Source: Virgibacillus indicus
Lineage (GTDB): Bacteria > Bacillota > Bacilli > Bacillales > Amphibacillaceae
Reading direction: 5' to 3'
Assembly (NCBI RefSeq): GCF_002266285.1
Contig: NZ_NPMS01000003.1
Coordinates: forward strand, 62,001-126,000
DNA length: 64,000 nucleotides
Both the position numbers and the translations under genes were made by a program. The notes beneath the pieces were generated by a model that saw only the letters and a list, made by a program, of their open reading frames with translations, searched no databases and was not told where the DNA came from. This document shows positions 9,290 to 17,088 of this stretch, piece after piece (the stretch's first letter is position 1; every line of letters begins with the position of its first letter).

Positions 9290-10528
9290 TTAAGTAGAAA
9301 ACAGTACTTCTTTATTGGTCAATTGATGATAGACTTTCTCTAACCTTACCTCCATCTTCTCCCAGCAATAGATTTCTTCCATTACCATTCGGGCATTCAA
9401 GCTCATTTCTTTTAGAAGAGGTTTATTTTTATTGAGATAAAGTAGGGCGTTTGCATAGTCCTTTGCCGTAGCTTCGGTTTTATCAATAATTAAGCCACAT
9501 CGATGTGTTCGTATAAAGGATTCCATTTCATGGCACCGGTTAACCAAAATTGGAATACCATTATTTAGGTAACTGAAAAATTTATTTGGCATAGCATAAG
9601 TACGGTTAAGGGAAAACTGTAGCTCCTCATAATCAATCCAACCTACATCCACATTTTTCATATGTTTACTAATAGAGTAATAATCCACCCAGCCTGTTTG
9701 TTGGATTTTATTTTTTAGTTGGTCTGGAAGATTCAAAGAATCACCATATCGCGTTCCTCCAATGACCTTAAATTGAAAATCAATTTCTTTTGAACAGATT
9801 TCTGTGATTTGAATGATTTTATCTTTACTGCCTCTTTTATAGTCAATGTTTCCTTCATAACATGCCACCAGGCCATTTTCATGATAACTCTTTGGTTGAT
9901 AATCCTTTGTTAGTGGCGGTGAATTATAAACAACATCAACAGGTATTGTGGGACTTTGAGACAAAAACCATGATTTTATTGAGTGAGAGATAGTAATGAT
10001 ATGATCAACCTCTTTTAGCATAATCAGTAGTTTTTCTTTTAAATTATTTTTTAATTTCTCTGGAATTCTTGAATCAAAGGGGTCTGGAGTCAGTTCATGG
10101 CTGTCATACACTAATTTTACATCCTTGTTTCTTTTCTTTAACATCCTTTTTACTCCAATACCGGCAAAAAGAGATAGATATTCGTGTACATGATAAATAT
10201 CTGCTTCCTGCAGTATTCCCAGTTCTGTTAAAGCGTTTTTAAACCCCTCCCTTTCCCAATGGTCTGTACGGGACAACACTTTATTTAATGGGTTTCTACT
10301 ATCTTCATAACTATATGTCACTATGTTAATCCCTTCATGGTTAAATGTTTGATTTAGAAATTGATCTTTGAATGGCCTGCCATCTATATCAAACAGAAAT
10401 CCACTTTTTCTTGGGACAATCATAGTTACATCGTATCCCAGTTTTTTTAAACTTTTTGCTTCCTTCTTGAAAACTCTCGAATCTAAAAATGGGTGTTCAG
10501 CTACGAGCATACATACCTTTTTAGACAT
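9290..10528 (-). CDS. Glycosyltransferase, GT4-like (paralogue 3 of 3)
   Basis: 412-residue GT-B glycosyltransferase, full-length paralogue of those at 4391-5617 and 5646-6839. Shared blocks: KVCMLVAEHPFLDSRVF at the N-terminus, YDSHELTPDPFD, SIKSWFLS, NSPPL, SLNRTYAMPNKFF and SLNARMVM near the C-terminus. The start ATG 10528 follows AAAGGAG. It is transcribed alone, flanked by the terminator at 9203 and a divergent promoter region shared with the 2-epimerase. Its dispersal away from the two adjacent copies suggests rearrangement inside the locus. Confidence 0.8.
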   Translation of the reverse strand: MSKKVCMLVAEHPFLDSRVFKKEAKSLKKLGYDVTMIVPRKSGFLFDIDGRPFKDQFLNQTFNHEGINIVTYSYEDSRNPLNKVLSRTDHWEREGFKNALTELGILQEADIYHVHEYLSLFAGIGVKRMLKKRNKDVKLVYDSHELTPDPFDSRIPEKLKNNLKEKLLIMLKEVDHIITISHSIKSWFLSQSPTIPVDVVYNSPPLTKDYQPKSYHENGLVACYEGNIDYKRGSKDKIIQITEICSKEIDFQFKVIGGTRYGDSLNLPDQLKNKIQQTGWVDYYSISKHMKNVDVGWIDYEELQFSLNRTYAMPNKFFSYLNNGIPILVNRCHEMESFIRTHRCGLIIDKTEATAKDYANALLYLNKNKPLLKEMSLNARMVMEEIYCWEKMEVRLEKVYHQLTNKEVLFST

Positions 10529-10786
10529 TAAACTGCTCCTTTTTTAAATAATGTTAGTTGTTAATACTTTCTATGATATTTACATTAAGATGAAATCATG
10601 TTTGGAAAATGATGAAAAGCTAAAATCAATAGCTATTAGCCAAACCAAAAATTAAACATTACGAATATAATGGATTAATCGTTTCTTAACATAAGAAAGC
10701 ATAAATTCTATGGTTAATCTTAGAAGGAATGTTAAAGCTTCCGACTCGAAGCGATAAATCAAACTTTTCCAAGAAAGGAGAAAGAA

Positions 10787-11869
10787 ATGAAAATCTTAAC
10801 AGTTGTAGGAGCGAGGCCCCAATTTATAAAAGCAAGCATGTTGTCTAAGGTTTTAAAATCTAATTCAGAAATAGAGGAGGTTATCATACACACTGGACAA
10901 CATTACGATGATAATATGTCTTCTGTTTTTTTTAAACAATTGAATCTCCCCAAACCAGATTACTATTTAGGAATAGGATCAGGATCTCATGGAAAACAAA
11001 CGGGAAAAATGTTGGCAGAGTTAGAAAAAGTTATGATTTCTGAAAATCCGGATCTTGTATTAGTATATGGGGATACAAACTCAACCCTTGCTGGAAGCCT
11101 AGCTGCATCCAAACTTCATATTCCAATAGCCCATGTAGAATCCGGGTTACGGAGTTTTAATAAAAAAATGCCAGAAGAAATTAATCGTTTAGTCACAGAT
11201 CATCTCTCCAATTGGTTATTTTGTCCCTCACAGGCTGCGGTTAAAAACCTGAAAAGGGAAGGTATTGTTGAAGAGATTTATCAAACAGGAGACATCATGT
11301 ATGACTCTGTTCTTCATTTTAAACCTCAGGCTTTACAACAATCCACTATTCTACAGGAGCTTTCGCTTTCAAAAAATAATTATCATCTTGCTACCATTCA
11401 TCGGGCAGAAAATACGGATAACCCCGATCGTTTAAAATCGATTCTTAAAGCACTTCAGCAATTAAAAATGGAAATCGTTCTTCCATTACACCCCAGAACC
11501 AAAAATAGAATAAAAGATTATAAATTAACGGATTTAATTTCTGTACCACATATCAAGGTAGTAGAACCTTTAAACTATTTTGATATGTTGACGATAGTTT
11601 CAGAAGCAAAAGTAATTTTAACTGACTCTGGGGGCTTACAAAAAGAAGCTTATATGCTGCAAGTTCCATGTATTACACTTAGGGATGAAACAGAATGGGT
11701 TGAAACTGTACAATCTGGCTGGAACTACTTGGCAGGCGCTGATACACTAAAAATAGTAAATGCTGTAAAGGCGATTCAAGTCCCTAAGAAATACCCTCCA
11801 CTTTTTGGAGATGGAAAAACAGCACAAAAAATAAAGGAGATTCTGGAGCAAGCATTTGATGAAAAATAG
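10787..11869 (+). CDS. UDP-sugar 2-epimerase, non-hydrolysing (WbpI-like)
   Basis: 360-residue UDP-GlcNAc 2-epimerase-family enzyme. Motifs: GARPQFIKA (8-16), HTGQHYDDNMS, GDTNSTLAGS, HVESGLRSFNKKMPEEINR, and the UDP-binding TDSGGLQKEA. The GARPQFIKA/HTGQHYDDNMS/RSFNKKMPEE set matches the WbpI branch (UDP-GlcNAc3NAcA 2-epimerase), whereas MnaA/WecB proteins usually carry GTRPEAIK, TAQHRxMLD and RTGN..PFPEE. I therefore infer C2 epimerisation to UDP-ManNAc3NAcA, the last step of the pathway; epimerisation of plain UDP-GlcNAc is the alternative. It starts at ATG 10787 after AAAGGAG and is a single-gene unit ended by a perfect hairpin. Confidence 0.85.
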   Translation: MKILTVVGARPQFIKASMLSKVLKSNSEIEEVIIHTGQHYDDNMSSVFFKQLNLPKPDYYLGIGSGSHGKQTGKMLAELEKVMISENPDLVLVYGDTNSTLAGSLAASKLHIPIAHVESGLRSFNKKMPEEINRLVTDHLSNWLFCPSQAAVKNLKREGIVEEIYQTGDIMYDSVLHFKPQALQQSTILQELSLSKNNYHLATIHRAENTDNPDRLKSILKALQQLKMEIVLPLHPRTKNRIKDYKLTDLISVPHIKVVEPLNYFDMLTIVSEAKVILTDSGGLQKEAYMLQVPCITLRDETEWVETVQSGWNYLAGADTLKIVNAVKAIQVPKKYPPLFGDGKTAQKIKEILEQAFDEK

Positions 11870-11914
11870 CATATATTCTTAATTTCATGCTCTATTCAAG
11901 AAAAAATGTACAAT

Positions 11915-11953
11915 TAGCTATAAGGGGTGAGTTTATCTCACCCCTTATAGCTA
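11915..11953. terminator. Bidirectional hairpin between convergent genes
   Basis: Perfect 17-bp stem, TAGCTATAAGGGGTGAG paired with its complement around a TTTAT loop. It lies between the 2-epimerase (plus) and the C5-epimerase (minus). The U-tract is weak on both sides, so strength as a terminator is inferred from the stem. Confidence 0.6.
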
Positions 11954-11997
11954 AAAAGATAGAATAGATGGGAATTTAGGTTGGAAATTCTATGGTG

Positions 11998-13020
11998 TCA
12001 ATTTTCTTTCCCTTTTAAATAATTTTTCCATCTTATTAAAGTTTCCCTCATTTTTGGATCTTTTTCAATGGAATATAATGCAGCAAGTAAATGAATATGA
12101 GTAATATGATATCCCCATTTTGCTACATTTGGGTAACCTCCATCAGTTGTATAATGTGTAAGATCATACGCCGTTCGATTTCCTAAATCGTATAATGGAA
12201 GCATTCTTTTTAATGAAATAATGCCTTCTGCATACAATTTTTTCGTAGTTCTATCGTTTGTACCTTTATATAAATCGTATAATCCAATTAAGGAAAACAT
12301 AAAACCATTTAGAATATAGCTTGGAGGATCTGTTGGACATTCTTCATAGAATGAAAACTTATTCTCAAATTTGCTTAGAATGCCACTTTTTTTGGACGGT
12401 GTTTTAAATATCCATTGTGATTTTAATGCACTGTTGCAATATTTACTATTACCCGTTAGGTAGGATGCACGTGACAAAACGGACATCGCCATCCCTAATC
12501 CTATCGCTGAATACCATGGGGCTTTTAGTTTAGTGAGTCTGCTGGGGTAAAAATCAAGATCAAAAGAATAACTCCAACCGCCCTTACGATCTTGATGATT
12601 TAAAAACCAATCAGCGACTATTAAGAATTTATTTTTACTGGTTGTATCATTGTTTTTTAAAAATAGGCTAAAATGCTGAAGGCCGTAATGAGCGATTGTA
12701 GAAGGGTTATAGTATTTTCCAAAAGAATAAATTGTTTTTGGGATTCCATTATTGTCAAATTCAACATTCCAATTTTCTACCTTGTTTTTATCATAATGCA
12801 GATAATTTCCTTTATAATCATATTGATCAATTTCCAAAAACTTTGCTTTAGTCACGTGAACCTTTAAAGTTTTCTCTGTTTCTATCCATTCTTTTTCAGA
12901 GTTGTAACCTTTTTCTAATAAAGAAAATGGAATAAAAAATTCATCTCCTATTTTCTTTCCCGTTGCCTTAAACTGGTCGTGCATCACCACTTTAATATCA
13001 TCGTTTGTATTTGGTTCCAA
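11998..13020 (-). CDS. D-glucuronyl C5-epimerase-family protein
   Basis: 340 residues matching the C-terminal catalytic region of heparan/heparosan glucuronyl C5-epimerase (GLCE/Hsepi). Blocks that align with the animal family: APWYSAIGLGMAMSVLSRA (167-185), YEECPTDPPSYILNGF followed by LIGLYDLY (225-251), AYDLTHYTT (284-292) and WGYHITHIHLLAAL (302-315); the tyrosines in the YDL-H block are among those implicated in catalysis. The family inverts C5 of uronic acid residues in a polymer (D-gluco to L-ido). No signal peptide is seen, suggesting cytoplasmic action before export. Start TTG 13020 follows GAGAGGTG. It is the last gene of the unit 14698-11998, 58 nt after the WbpD-like acetyltransferase, so its substrate is probably a uronic acid of this locus. 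Family assignment is strong; substrate is inference. Confidence 0.85.
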   Translation of the reverse strand: MEPNTNDDIKVVMHDQFKATGKKIGDEFFIPFSLLEKGYNSEKEWIETEKTLKVHVTKAKFLEIDQYDYKGNYLHYDKNKVENWNVEFDNNGIPKTIYSFGKYYNPSTIAHYGLQHFSLFLKNNDTTSKNKFLIVADWFLNHQDRKGGWSYSFDLDFYPSRLTKLKAPWYSAIGLGMAMSVLSRASYLTGNSKYCNSALKSQWIFKTPSKKSGILSKFENKFSFYEECPTDPPSYILNGFMFSLIGLYDLYKGTNDRTTKKLYAEGIISLKRMLPLYDLGNRTAYDLTHYTTDGGYPNVAKWGYHITHIHLLAALYSIEKDPKMRETLIRWKNYLKGKEN

Positions 13021-13078
13021 GTAGCTACACCTCTCACATTTGGATCTTTATACACATTTAGACGGCCAAAATAGGGGG

Positions 13079-13759
13079 TTAAGATTTAATATTCCTAGCC
13101 GGAACACCTGCAGCAACTATATTATCTTCTAAATGCTTTGTGACAACCGCACCCGCGCCGACGATGGTGTTTTCGCCAATGGTAATACCTGGCAGCAATG
13201 AAGCATTATTTCCGACTTTCGCTCCCTTCTTAATATATGCTCCTTTTAAAGAAAATGCCGCGGCTCCCATATATTTATCATTGGACATAGATACACATGG
13301 ACCGATAAAAACGTGGTCTTCCAATGTAGTATCACCTGTTACGTAGGCTTGAGTTTGAATGGTGCATGATTTCCCGATCTTTGTATTCAACTCGACGATA
13401 GCTGCCCTTCCAATCACTGACTCCTCGTCTATATTCACATTTTCCCTAATACTTGCGTGATCTCCAACAAATACATTTTTTCCAATTTGAGTACCAGAAT
13501 AGATGGAAGCCAAATGTCCAATCCTTGTACCAGCTTGAATGACTAGTGAACTATCAGCTTTGGAAACCTTTCGCATTCTAGGATTTACAGCCGGTTTTAT
13601 ACCTAACACGCAATTACAGCCAATGGTGACATCATCTTCTATTTGGGTGCCTTTTAAAATAACTGTATTATGGCCAATCACAACATTTTCCCCGATTTTA
13701 ACATCCTCTTCAATGACTGCATGATTTCCTATTTGTGCACTTTCAGGAATGGTAGACAA
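13079..13759 (-). CDS. Left-handed beta-helix N-acetyltransferase (WbpD-like)
   Basis: 226 residues of hexapeptide repeats ([LIV]-G-x4) along almost the whole chain, the fold of acetyl-CoA-dependent sugar-nucleotide acetyltransferases. The block HVFIGPCVSMSNDKY near 147-161 is the WbpD/WxcM-type active-site signature ('VFIGPNVVFTND'). It starts at TTG 13759 behind AAGGAGG, 15 nt after the CgeB-like glycosyltransferase stop. The inferred reaction is acetylation of the 3-amino group of UDP-GlcNAc3NA to UDP-GlcNAc3NAcA. At 226 residues it is longer than WbpD of Pseudomonas (about 190), the extra length being additional N-terminal coils. Confidence 0.8.
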   Translation of the reverse strand: MSTIPESAQIGNHAVIEEDVKIGENVVIGHNTVILKGTQIEDDVTIGCNCVLGIKPAVNPRMRKVSKADSSLVIQAGTRIGHLASIYSGTQIGKNVFVGDHASIRENVNIDEESVIGRAAIVELNTKIGKSCTIQTQAYVTGDTTLEDHVFIGPCVSMSNDKYMGAAAFSLKGAYIKKGAKVGNNASLLPGITIGENTIVGAGAVVTKHLEDNIVAAGVPARNIKS

Positions 13760-13774
13760 GTGAAAATCTCCTCC

Positions 13775-14698
13775 TTATTGACGAATGATAGTTTTGATTT
13801 TTTTTACAAGCTGTTGAGCTCGTAATTTAACAGTATGCTTCGAATGAACAAAGTGGTATCCCTGTTCAGCAATTTTTTGTCTTTTTGATTCATTTGCCAG
13901 GTAATAAGAAGCTTTTTCTTTAAAATTATTTTCATCTATTTGCACGAAATGAAATCCGGGGATAAATCCGAGATCCTCCAGTTCTTTGAAAGTAGGAGCG
14001 AGCAGAAGCGTTTTGCCTGCAAGTACTTCGAAATATTTAGCGACAGGGTATTTCAGAATGGAGGGGGTGGTAAAGAATATTTTTGCACGGTTGATCTCTT
14101 TGGCATAAGTGTGACCGATAAAACTTTGACTTTCCTCCTTTTTACTGAACTCTCGATAACCTGGGTGGCTATGATAAACAAAATCCGAGTCTTTTGAATA
14201 CGCATGGATTATTTTTTGCCGCAGTGGATAATAGTCATTAACCGCCCCCATCATTAATAAATTGATATCCTTTTTTAGACCATAGTCCTTATGTAATTCA
14301 TCACTGAAAAAATTCGGGAACCATTCCATATTATTTTTAAACTCTGGATAAATACTTAGGGATTTATCTCGGACAACGGTGAATATGTATGGAATCTTGT
14401 TTTTATTTATATAGTCCCTTCTGAGTTTTAGAAATCGGTGAACGTCATTTACAAACAAGCCTGTGGGAATATTGATGTTAGAAAGTCCTTTAATCATTGG
14501 TGCCATTTGCCTGTCTAAATCATTTAACAATAAAATAAAATTGGGACGGGCAGGTAATTGATTTAAAATATAGCTAATATGCCCCGATTTCCGCCATATC
14601 ATCAAATTTACCAGCTTCTTCAGTTCATTTTCCAGGTAAAAATAGTTTTTTGTCAGCATTCTTGATGTATCCTCGGAAATAAACAGTACATTAATCAT
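13775..14698 (-). CDS. CgeB-like glycosyltransferase
   Basis: 307-residue protein with the C-terminal CgeB-type glycosyltransferase domain: KYPVAKYFEVLAGKTLLLAP followed by ELEDLGFIPGFHFV near 215-255. Members glycosylate spore or cell-surface polymers. The start ATG 14698 follows GGAGGTGAGG; an ORF extends 14 codons further upstream without an RBS. It heads the unit that continues into the WbpD-like acetyltransferase and the C5-epimerase and faces the divergent 3-dehydrogenase across a 137-nt promoter region. The sugar transferred is not predictable. Confidence 0.7.
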   Translation of the reverse strand: MINVLFISEDTSRMLTKNYFYLENELKKLVNLMIWRKSGHISYILNQLPARPNFILLLNDLDRQMAPMIKGLSNINIPTGLFVNDVHRFLKLRRDYINKNKIPYIFTVVRDKSLSIYPEFKNNMEWFPNFFSDELHKDYGLKKDINLLMMGAVNDYYPLRQKIIHAYSKDSDFVYHSHPGYREFSKKEESQSFIGHTYAKEINRAKIFFTTPSILKYPVAKYFEVLAGKTLLLAPTFKELEDLGFIPGFHFVQIDENNFKEKASYYLANESKRQKIAEQGYHFVHSKHTVKLRAQQLVKKIKTIIRQ

Positions 14699-14835
14699 TT
14701 CCTCACCTCCATAGCTAGAAAGAATTAGTCCAGCAGACAAACGCCAAATTTATTATGTCGTTATGATAGTCTATCTCTTTTTAATACTGACGCATATTAT
14801 AAATTAGTAATTTATTTTGAGTGAGGAGAAATAAT

Positions 14836-15774
14836 ATGAGAGTCGGTGTGATTGGGACAGGAAATATGGGAGAAAACCATGTACGAACATACCTATCAAT
14901 ACAAGATCGATGCCAGTTAATTGGCATCTATGATAATGATGAAGAAAAAAGGCAGTCGATTGCTAAAAAGTATAACGTAAAACAGTTTCAATCGGTCGAT
15001 GAGCTTCTTAAATCAGTTGATGCCGTTAGCATTGCTGTACCAACAGAATTTCATTATGAAATCGGCATTAAATGTATTCAGCATAAGGTCCACATGTTGA
15101 TGGAAAAACCAATTACCAGTACTGTCATCCAGGCCAAAAAGTTAATCAGCAAAGCCCGTAACGCTGGAGTTATCCTTCAAGTGGGACATATTGAGCTTTT
15201 CAATCCGTTAATCCAATTGCTTACGAAGGAAATAGAAAATGAAAATATTATTGGAGTCGCCTTTCATAGAATGAGTCCATATGATGAGAGAATGCAAAAT
15301 GTTGATGTTGTAAAGGATTTAATGATTCATGACATCTATATTTTATATGAACTTCTGGAGGATGATATAGTAGAATTATATGGTCTTGGAAAAACAATTG
15401 ATGGCACAACAAAACATGCAGTGGTTATTACAAAATCAGCATTGGGAGTTACTGCACAATTGACCGCAAGTTTTAAATCAAAAAGGAAAATCAGGAAAAT
15501 TCAAATCCTTACCGAAGAAGCTTTAATTGAAACAGATATCCTAAATAGGGAAGTCGAAATAACGCAATCAATGATTGAGGATTCAACTAAAGCAAAGGTA
15601 CCTGTTAGGCAAACGATCCAAATTGATGATTCCGTACAGCCGTTACGTGTTCAATTATTGGATTTTATAAATTGTATCCAACATGGAATAGCCCCCTCTG
15701 TTTCAGGTGAAGACGGGTTAAAGGTTCTGATGACTATCAAGAAGATTAATGATTTAATCAATAAAAATATCTAA
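14836..15774 (+). CDS. Gfo/Idh/MocA oxidoreductase, UDP-HexNAc(A) 3-dehydrogenase-like (WbpB-like)
   Basis: 312-residue NAD(P)-dependent dehydrogenase. N-terminal Rossmann motif GTGNMGENH (7-15), the family EKPI motif near 93-96 and a GHIELFNP block near 118-125 that is characteristic of the sugar-nucleotide 3-dehydrogenase branch (WbpB/GnnA). I start at ATG 14836 because GAGGAG precedes it; an in-frame GTG five codons upstream overlaps that RBS. The inferred role is oxidation of UDP-GlcNAcA at C3, giving the substrate for the aminotransferase at 741-1865. Single-gene transcript ended by the hairpin at 15783. Confidence 0.8.
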   Translation: MRVGVIGTGNMGENHVRTYLSIQDRCQLIGIYDNDEEKRQSIAKKYNVKQFQSVDELLKSVDAVSIAVPTEFHYEIGIKCIQHKVHMLMEKPITSTVIQAKKLISKARNAGVILQVGHIELFNPLIQLLTKEIENENIIGVAFHRMSPYDERMQNVDVVKDLMIHDIYILYELLEDDIVELYGLGKTIDGTTKHAVVITKSALGVTAQLTASFKSKRKIRKIQILTEEALIETDILNREVEITQSMIEDSTKAKVPVRQTIQIDDSVQPLRVQLLDFINCIQHGIAPSVSGEDGLKVLMTIKKINDLINKNI

Positions 15775-15782
15775 ATTTCTTC

Positions 15783-15822
15783 GAATGCACACGTTTTGAA
15801 TTAAACACGTGCATTCTTTTTT
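15783..15822 (+). terminator. Intrinsic terminator of the 3-dehydrogenase
   Basis: GAATGCAC...GTGCATTC stem with six T residues following on the plus strand, 9 nt after the stop codon. Confidence 0.8.
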
Positions 15823-15924
15823 ATCCCACGTCAATGAGCGAATTTGGGGATTTGTTTCACTTGCTATGTATATGTTTTTTTATATTTATTATTACAAATT
15901 ATCTGCAGTGGCATTTAAAAGTTA

Positions 15925-15952
15925 TAAAAAAACTCCGGACTTGAGCCGGAGT
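15925..15952 (-). terminator. Intrinsic terminator of the coat-like gene pair
   Basis: ACTCCGG (15932-15938) pairs with CCGGAGT (15946-15952); on the minus strand a run of T follows. It lies downstream of the 71-residue protein. Confidence 0.8.
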
Positions 15953-15987
15953 AATTTATATCTTGCTATCCCTAAATGGTGGTAAAA

Positions 15988-16203
15988 CTATACAACTGCC
16001 GTAGGAAAACGTACAAAGTTAATTGCGTCTATTGATATATACATTTTCACATTGTCTCCGTATCCACTGGTAACCTCAATTACTAGAACTAATTCTGGAG
16101 TGACTGTTGTGAGGATTCCTTCTATCAAATTATTATCCGTTGTTACTTCAACAAATGAACCGATGCGTCTGGCTAATTCAGCGGCAAAAGTTTCATTGAA
16201 CAT
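15988..16203 (-). CDS. Small Sm-like/DUF2642-type protein, probably spore-associated
   Basis: 71 residues, mostly beta strand, with the pattern IGxxVxVxT...GxLxxVxPxxVxxxI...Y.S..AI..V seen in small Bacillaceae proteins of the DUF2642 type. A preceding AAAGGAGG-like RBS lies in the 13-nt gap to the upstream gene, with which it forms an operon. The two proteins share the same beta-rich core and look like distant paralogues. Function is not established; spore coat is inferred from the partner's promoter and composition. Confidence 0.6.
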   Translation of the reverse strand: MFNETFAAELARRIGSFVEVTTDNNLIEGILTTVTPELVLVIEVTSGYGDNVKMYISIDAINFVRFPTAVV

Positions 16204-16216
16204 TTACATTCCTCCT

Positions 16217-16519
16217 TTACAATTCACTGACCAGTTCTATTTTATCAATCCGGATCAGAACTTGATTTCCAGTGGGTTCAACAAGCAAAATATAATCCCT
16301 TCGTACAGCTATCAGTGTACCGTCTACCACTCCATAGGGAACTGTGATAGCCACCTGTTCACCTATTAAAGATAACAATACTTCCCTAAGTGTTGTGGGA
16401 AAAGGCGGGTATGGTACCCTATCACCTGAATGACATTTACTTTTGGTATCTGGCCCGTCTTTATAGTAGCTTTTCTTGTTAAAGGGATTAGCATTACCGT
16501 AACGCCTGTATGAAGCCAT
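16217..16519 (-). CDS. Small DUF2642-type protein, candidate spore coat protein
   Basis: 100 residues: an N-terminal Tyr/Arg/Gly/Asn-rich and Pro-rich segment (MASYRRYGNANPFNKKSYY...RVPYPPFPTT) followed by a Sm-like beta core (LIGEQVAITVPYGVVDGTLI...DYILL...QVLIRIDKIELV). The ATG 16519 is chosen because GAAAGGAG precedes it; an upstream ATG lacks an RBS. About 30 nt upstream lies CATAAGTTA, an exact fit to the sigma-K -10 consensus CATANNNTA, which supports late mother-cell expression. First gene of a two-gene operon. Confidence 0.6.
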   Translation of the reverse strand: MASYRRYGNANPFNKKSYYKDGPDTKSKCHSGDRVPYPPFPTTLREVLLSLIGEQVAITVPYGVVDGTLIAVRRDYILLVEPTGNQVLIRIDKIELVSEL

Positions 16520-16549
16520 ATTAACACTCCTTTCTTTTGCGTTATACGA

Positions 16550-16558
16550 TAACTTATG
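16550..16558 (-). promoter_or_regulatory. Sigma-K-like -10 element
   Basis: CATAAGTTA on the minus strand matches CATANNNTA; predicted transcription start is about 24 nt before the start codon of the 100-residue coat-like protein. No clear -35 AC element is seen at the usual spacing, so this is tentative. Confidence 0.35.
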
Positions 16559-16834
16559 GTTTTTTCTACCAAGCAGATTGTACACATTCACTAGAGTTCT
16601 CGAAATTAAAGAAACAACCTATAATTAAAGGGTTTACATAGACAGGAAAGTTTTAATAGTGTAATAGCTGAGCTGGAAAAGAGAGATAATGTGACTACCC
16701 TTAAATTCTAATCGGGAAATTTTAGCTACCTGTTACCCTTAAAATAAAGGTTCTAAATCTTGACCTGCGTTAAGGAATCGATTCGAAAAGGCATCTATAA
16801 TGAAGATAGAACAAAACAAAGGAGAGAATGACAA

Positions 16835-17056
16835 ATGAAAACAGTTAAATTCCAATTAGAACCACTAACTTGTCCATCTTGTATTAAAAAGATTGAAGGT
16901 AAATTAGGAAAAATGAATGGAGTAGGTGAAACAAAAGTAATGTTTAACTCCAGCAAAGTAAAAGCAACCTTTGATGCAGAACAGGTAACAGCTGAAGAGT
17001 TACAGAAAACAATAGAAAAGCTGGGATATCCAGTACTATCAAGCAAGATTGTATAG
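16835..17056 (+). CDS. Heavy-metal-associated (CopZ-like) domain protein
   Basis: 73-residue single HMA domain with a beta-alpha-beta-beta-alpha-beta layout and metal-binding CPSC at 13-16 (LTCPSCIKKIEGKL). Such proteins carry Cu(I) or other soft metals to P-type ATPases. Start ATG 16835 follows AAAGGAGAG. Directly downstream are only the remains of a P-type ATPase, so the intended partner is gone and the chaperone may be orphaned or may serve another exporter elsewhere. Codon use and frame look intact. Confidence 0.8.
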   Translation: MKTVKFQLEPLTCPSCIKKIEGKLGKMNGVGETKVMFNSSKVKATFDAEQVTAEELQKTIEKLGYPVLSSKIV

Positions 17057-17088
17057 GTAATCAGAGCTGCACTGGCAGTAGGAGCAGC

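Noticed and set aside
10787-11869. MnaA/WecB-type UDP-GlcNAc 2-epimerase for teichoic acid linkage
   Set aside because: Motifs GARPQFIKA, HTGQHYDDNMS and RSFNKKMPEE favour the WbpI branch; kept only as an alternative.
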